DNA of 64,000 nucleotides. Source: Euglena gracilis. Lineage: Eukaryota; Euglenida; Euglenophyceae; Euglenales. A program made the translations under genes and the position numbers. The notes beneath the pieces were generated by a model. That model was not told where the DNA came from, searched no databases, and worked only from the letters and a program-made list of their open reading frames with translations. Shown piece after piece: positions 61,131-64,000 of the stretch. Numbering within the stretch: position 1 is the stretch's first letter; each line of letters begins with the position of its first letter. The DNA lies in contig CP154954.1 in NCBI GenBank assembly GCA_039621445.1, forward strand, positions 26,424,954-26,488,953. The letters are read 5' to 3'.

Positions 61131-61616
61131 CAGAGGCAAAGCTTCGGGAGTTCCCAATTTGTGATTTTTCTGGTTCTGTAGAAAAAATATTCCTTTCCTT
61201 TCCCCCCTCTCCAACCCTCCCCTCTGGAAAGCTGTCTCCTGACTTGACAGGATACCAAAACCTTTCTTTCTGGGAATTTATCAGGATAAGGGTACTGGTC
61301 GACTGCTCCTTCCTCTTCTTCTGGGTAGTGAGCATGTGGTTCTTTTCCACTCGAAAATTGCAGAAATGCAGAAATATCAGCATCGAACTCCACCACAAAC
61401 GATGACAAATAAGAGATTCTCTGGCTCAATCCCACACATGGATCGCACTGACAGAATCGTGTGTTCCCTGATCGCTCTAGCCCCGGCTATTCACGACGCC
61501 GTCTGTAGAAGCACCCCCAAAGGGTCTGGAAAACATTAAGGAGATGGTTCCGTGCTCCAGTTTTGCAAAAAAAAAAAAGAGAAACCAGGAGAGGGTGGCT
61601 TCGTCCTGGGCAGCTG

Positions 61617-61850
61617 AAGGGGTGGCCGTGGGGGTGGCGGATGGCGTGGCGGATGGCGTGGCGGTGGGCGTCGCCGACGGCGTGACGGTCGGCGTGGCGG
61701 ACGGTGTGGCCGAGGGCGTGGCGGTCGGGGTTGCCGACGGCGTGACGGTCGGCGTGCCGGACGGTGTGGCGGAGGGGGTGGTTGTCGGGGTTGCCGAGGG
61801 TGTGGTGGAGGGTGTGCCGGTGGGGGTGGGGGCAGAGGCAGAGCTTCGGG
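61617..61850. repeat. 12-bp-periodic block 8
   Basis: About 20 dodecamers with the [11 protein letters not shown] tail on plus. Preceded by AACCAGGAGAGGGTGGC and followed by the same flank as block 6. Confidence 0.9.
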
Positions 61851-62377
61851 ATCGAAAAACAGTGTTCAACTTGGAGCCCATTGCCTCTTATTTCATTTTT
61901 TGGTAGTGTCTTTGATAAGAAAATGAATAGAAAAAAATCTTCCAAACTTCTGTCCTCAAGTCTGGAAGAAGAAGGAAAAGGTAGTACGGGATGGGGGAAA
62001 CAGCGGGTTGCTGGTGGGGGGTAGGGGGAAAGGGGGGGATTTGGAGGGGCAGGGGGAAGGGGGGGTAGGGGGGGTAGGAGGGATAGGGTTACTGGGTTCG
62101 TGCCATGTCTCTGGATACATCTGTCCCGTTCAGTCGTTGAACACAACTGAAACAGATGCTCATTTTCAGCGATCAACAACAGAATACAAACAACTCTCCA
62201 ACTGTGTATGTTTATGTGCCTGTGCACTCATGTTCGGGAGTGTTCTGCGGCGTTTCAAAAATGTTCTGCAGTACTTAACGGCATTCAAGCATGATTAGTG
62301 GCGGGGCAGGCAAGCTACCAAAAGATTGTCATTGTTGCGAGGAACCAGGAGAGGATGGATCTGTCCTGGGCAGCTGA

Positions 62378-62757
62378 AGGGGTGGCCGTGGGCGTGGCGG
62401 ATGGCGTGGCGGATGGCGTGGAGGTGGGCGTTGCCGACGGCGTGACGGTCGGCGTGGCGGATGGTGTGGCCGAGGGCGTGGCGGTCGGGGTTGCCGACGG
62501 CGTGACAGTCGGCGTGCCGGACGGTGTGGCGGAGGGGGTGGCCGTGGGAGTGGCGGACGGCGTTGCCGACGGCGTGGCGGTGGGCGTGGCCGATGGTGTG
62601 GCAGTGGGCGTACTGGAGGGTGTGGCGGAGGGGGTGGCTGTTGGGGTGGCAGAAGGCGTGGCGGTTGGGGTGCCAGACGGTGTGGCAGATGGGGTGGCTG
62701 TCGGAGTGGCCGAGGGCGTGGCAGAGGGTGTGCCGGTGGGGGTGGGGTCAGAAGCAG
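62378..62757. repeat. 12-bp-periodic block 9
   Basis: About 32 dodecamers, nearly the same variant order as blocks 2 and 6, tail [10 protein letters not shown] on plus. Confidence 0.9.
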
Positions 62758-63205
62758 AGCTTCAGGAGTCCAATGCGTTATTTTTCTGGCTCTGAAAAAA
62801 ATATTCCGTTCCTTCTCCTCCTCTAACCCTTTCCTTTGGGAAGGTGTCTCTTGGCTTGACAGGATACCAAAACAGGTTCTTTCTAGGAATTTTACAGGAT
62901 AAGGGTAGTGATCCACCTGGTCCTCTTCTGGGTAGAGAGCATTTGGTTCCTTTCCACTCGAAAATTACAAAACTATCAGCTTTGAACTCCCCAACAAAAA
63001 CGATGACGAACAAGAGACTTCGCACATGGATTGCACTGACAGAATTGTGTGTTCCCTGATCGCTCTGCCCCCGGATATTCACTGGGATGTCTGCACCAGC
63101 CCCCAACCCACCCCAGAGGCAAAACATTAAAGAGATGGGTGTGTGTGTGCTCCAGTGTGGCAAAAAAAAACTAAACTAGGAGAGGTGGCTCCGTCCTGGG
63201 CGGCT

Positions 63206-63370
63206 GAAGGAGTGGCCGTGGGCGTGGCAGATGGCGTGGCGGATGGTGTGGCGGTGGGCGTCGCCGACGGCGTGCTAGTGGGCGTTGCTGACGGTGTGGC
63301 CGAGGGCGTGCCTGTTGGGGTTGCCGACGGCGTGACGGTCGGCGTGCCGGTGGGGGTGGATGCAGAAACA
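63206..63370. repeat. 12-bp-periodic block 10
   Basis: Short block (about 13 dodecamers) after the lead CCTGGGCGGCTGAAGGAGTG. It ends VPVGVDAETD, then runs into an unrelated flank. Confidence 0.9.
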
Positions 63371-63449
63371 GACCCCCGAATAAGCACAACTGGTGACCCA
63401 GTGTGGCGAAGTGTTCTGGGCGGGACAGAGTTCTTTTGGCCACCCAATT

Positions 63450-63621
63450 TTCTCAGTTGCGTCAAAGTCTTGCTGGACATTTGGCAATGTCAAGCACCTC
63501 GAGGACGTTGCGACCAACTCCCCTGCCCTTGGCAACCGGTACAACCATGAAGCTTGGAATGAGGCCCCGTTCAGCCCCGTCTTCGCCCCCAAAGCATTCC
63601 CTGCGAAAGGGAAACCCAGGT
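63450..63621 (+). CDS. Exon-like segment of unidentified gene
   Basis: Acceptor TTTTCTCAG, then a frame reading FGNVKHLEDVATNSPALGNR and YNHEAWNEAPFSPVFAPKAF, ending at the strong donor CCCAG|GTGAGT (63622). Composition is exon-like. It could belong to the next gene or to the linker of PPWD1, but I see no similarity to either. Confidence 0.4.
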
Positions 63622-63914
63622 GAGTCAGACGAAATCTCAACTGAGGGGCGGAATGGGGGTGGGGGTGGGAGAGGTTAGGGGAAGGGAGGGTCAAAATGCA
63701 AAAAGAAGTGTTGCACTTTGAAGGTATGCAGATTTCTTTAAGGAGTCCCCAGCCCGGCCAGGGTGCTGCCTCATCGCAGGGGGGGGGGTCTTGCCCTCAG
63801 TGCCTTGCTGACTTGGAACACCTCGTTGGGTTCGCCGAAAGCCACCTTCACAAGAAGTCCACAGGGAGTGAAACATAACCTAACTATAAAATGAGAATAC
63901 CCCCCCCGGGGGGG
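63622..63914. other. No gene supported
   Basis: G-run tract and a short ORF (63696-63878) with CPQCLADLEHLVGFAESHLH of uncertain meaning. Confidence 0.3.
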
Positions 63915-64000
63915 GCACCTGACAGGTTGGCCAGTACCGGAGACCCTGACAACTTCCAATCATGACAGGTTGGCCAGTACCAAGAACCCTGGCAGTTTCC
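63915..64000 (-). mobile_element. Second copy of the GGAAACTGCCA element (cut by window edge)
   Basis: CACCTGACAGGTTGGCC through CCTGGCAGTTTCC aligns with the reverse complement of 37600-37693 with scattered differences. Confidence 0.55.

Larger units (their letters stand above)
60818..62278 (+). repeat. Tandem segmental duplication, unit 1
   Basis: Begins GGCATTCAAGCATGATTAGTGG and contains blocks 7 and 8. The same order of flanks recurs from 62279. Confidence 0.75.
62279..63370 (+). repeat. Tandem segmental duplication, unit 2
   Basis: Repeats unit 1 in order: GGCATTCAAGCATGATTAGTGG (62279), block 9, TGACAGGATACCAAAACAGG (62858), GATCGCTCTGCCCCCGG (63059) and block 10. It lies 1461 bp downstream of unit 1. 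Confidence 0.75.

Overview
This is nuclear DNA from a eukaryote whose species I cannot name. The evidence is one spliced, conserved nuclear gene with GT-AG introns (a PPWD1-type WD40/cyclophilin splicing factor), several non-LTR retrotransposons, hAT DNA transposons, foldback-like elements and long simple repeats. The lineages of the mobile elements and the many runs of G or C fit a microbial eukaryote or alga better than a plant or vertebrate, but that is inference. I see no bacterial operon, rRNA, convincing tRNA or CRISPR array.

Layout. 1-12.8 kb: retroelement A, a non-LTR element whose C terminus is a CCHC knuckle plus a restriction-like endonuclease. It carries an intact 2A ribosome-skipping motif. 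It has been broken by a 1.7 kb element with an 8-bp target duplication (itself holding a hAT-type MITE) and by an 8.26 kb foldback-like element (3326-11588) made of about 98 copies of a 77-bp satellite between inverted arms, flanked by a perfect 9-bp target duplication. 13-18.1 kb: retroelement B, a relative with a nearly full reverse transcriptase-endonuclease frame, an upstream Dam/DIRS-type module, a frameshifted 2A motif and an internal inverted fragment. 18.1-18.8 kb: retroelement C, a 5'-truncated third copy with a small TA-flanked MITE inside. 19-28 kb: G/C-run-rich repeats, palindromes and nested non-autonomous insertions, with no gene recognised.

28.5-48 kb: a PPWD1 gene on the plus strand. 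Ten exons are supported, most with compatible splice phases, covering the N terminus and the WD40 domain. Introns reach several kb and hold repeats; one contains a degenerate hAT element (39158-40829) with the same terminal inverted repeats as the MITE at 1456-2048. The cyclophilin domain expected at the C terminus was not found in the rest of the window.

49-63.4 kb: ten dispersed blocks of a 12-bp-periodic repeat, all in one orientation and open on both strands (Val-Ala-Asp-Gly type on plus, Thr-Pro-Ser-Ala type on minus). They have shared flanks, and part is a tandem segmental duplication. Two isolated exon-like segments (59.83 and 63.45 kb) belong to genes I cannot identify.

Limits: exon edges and element ends were read by eye from splice consensus, phase, target duplications and comparison among copies within the window. 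No database search was run.
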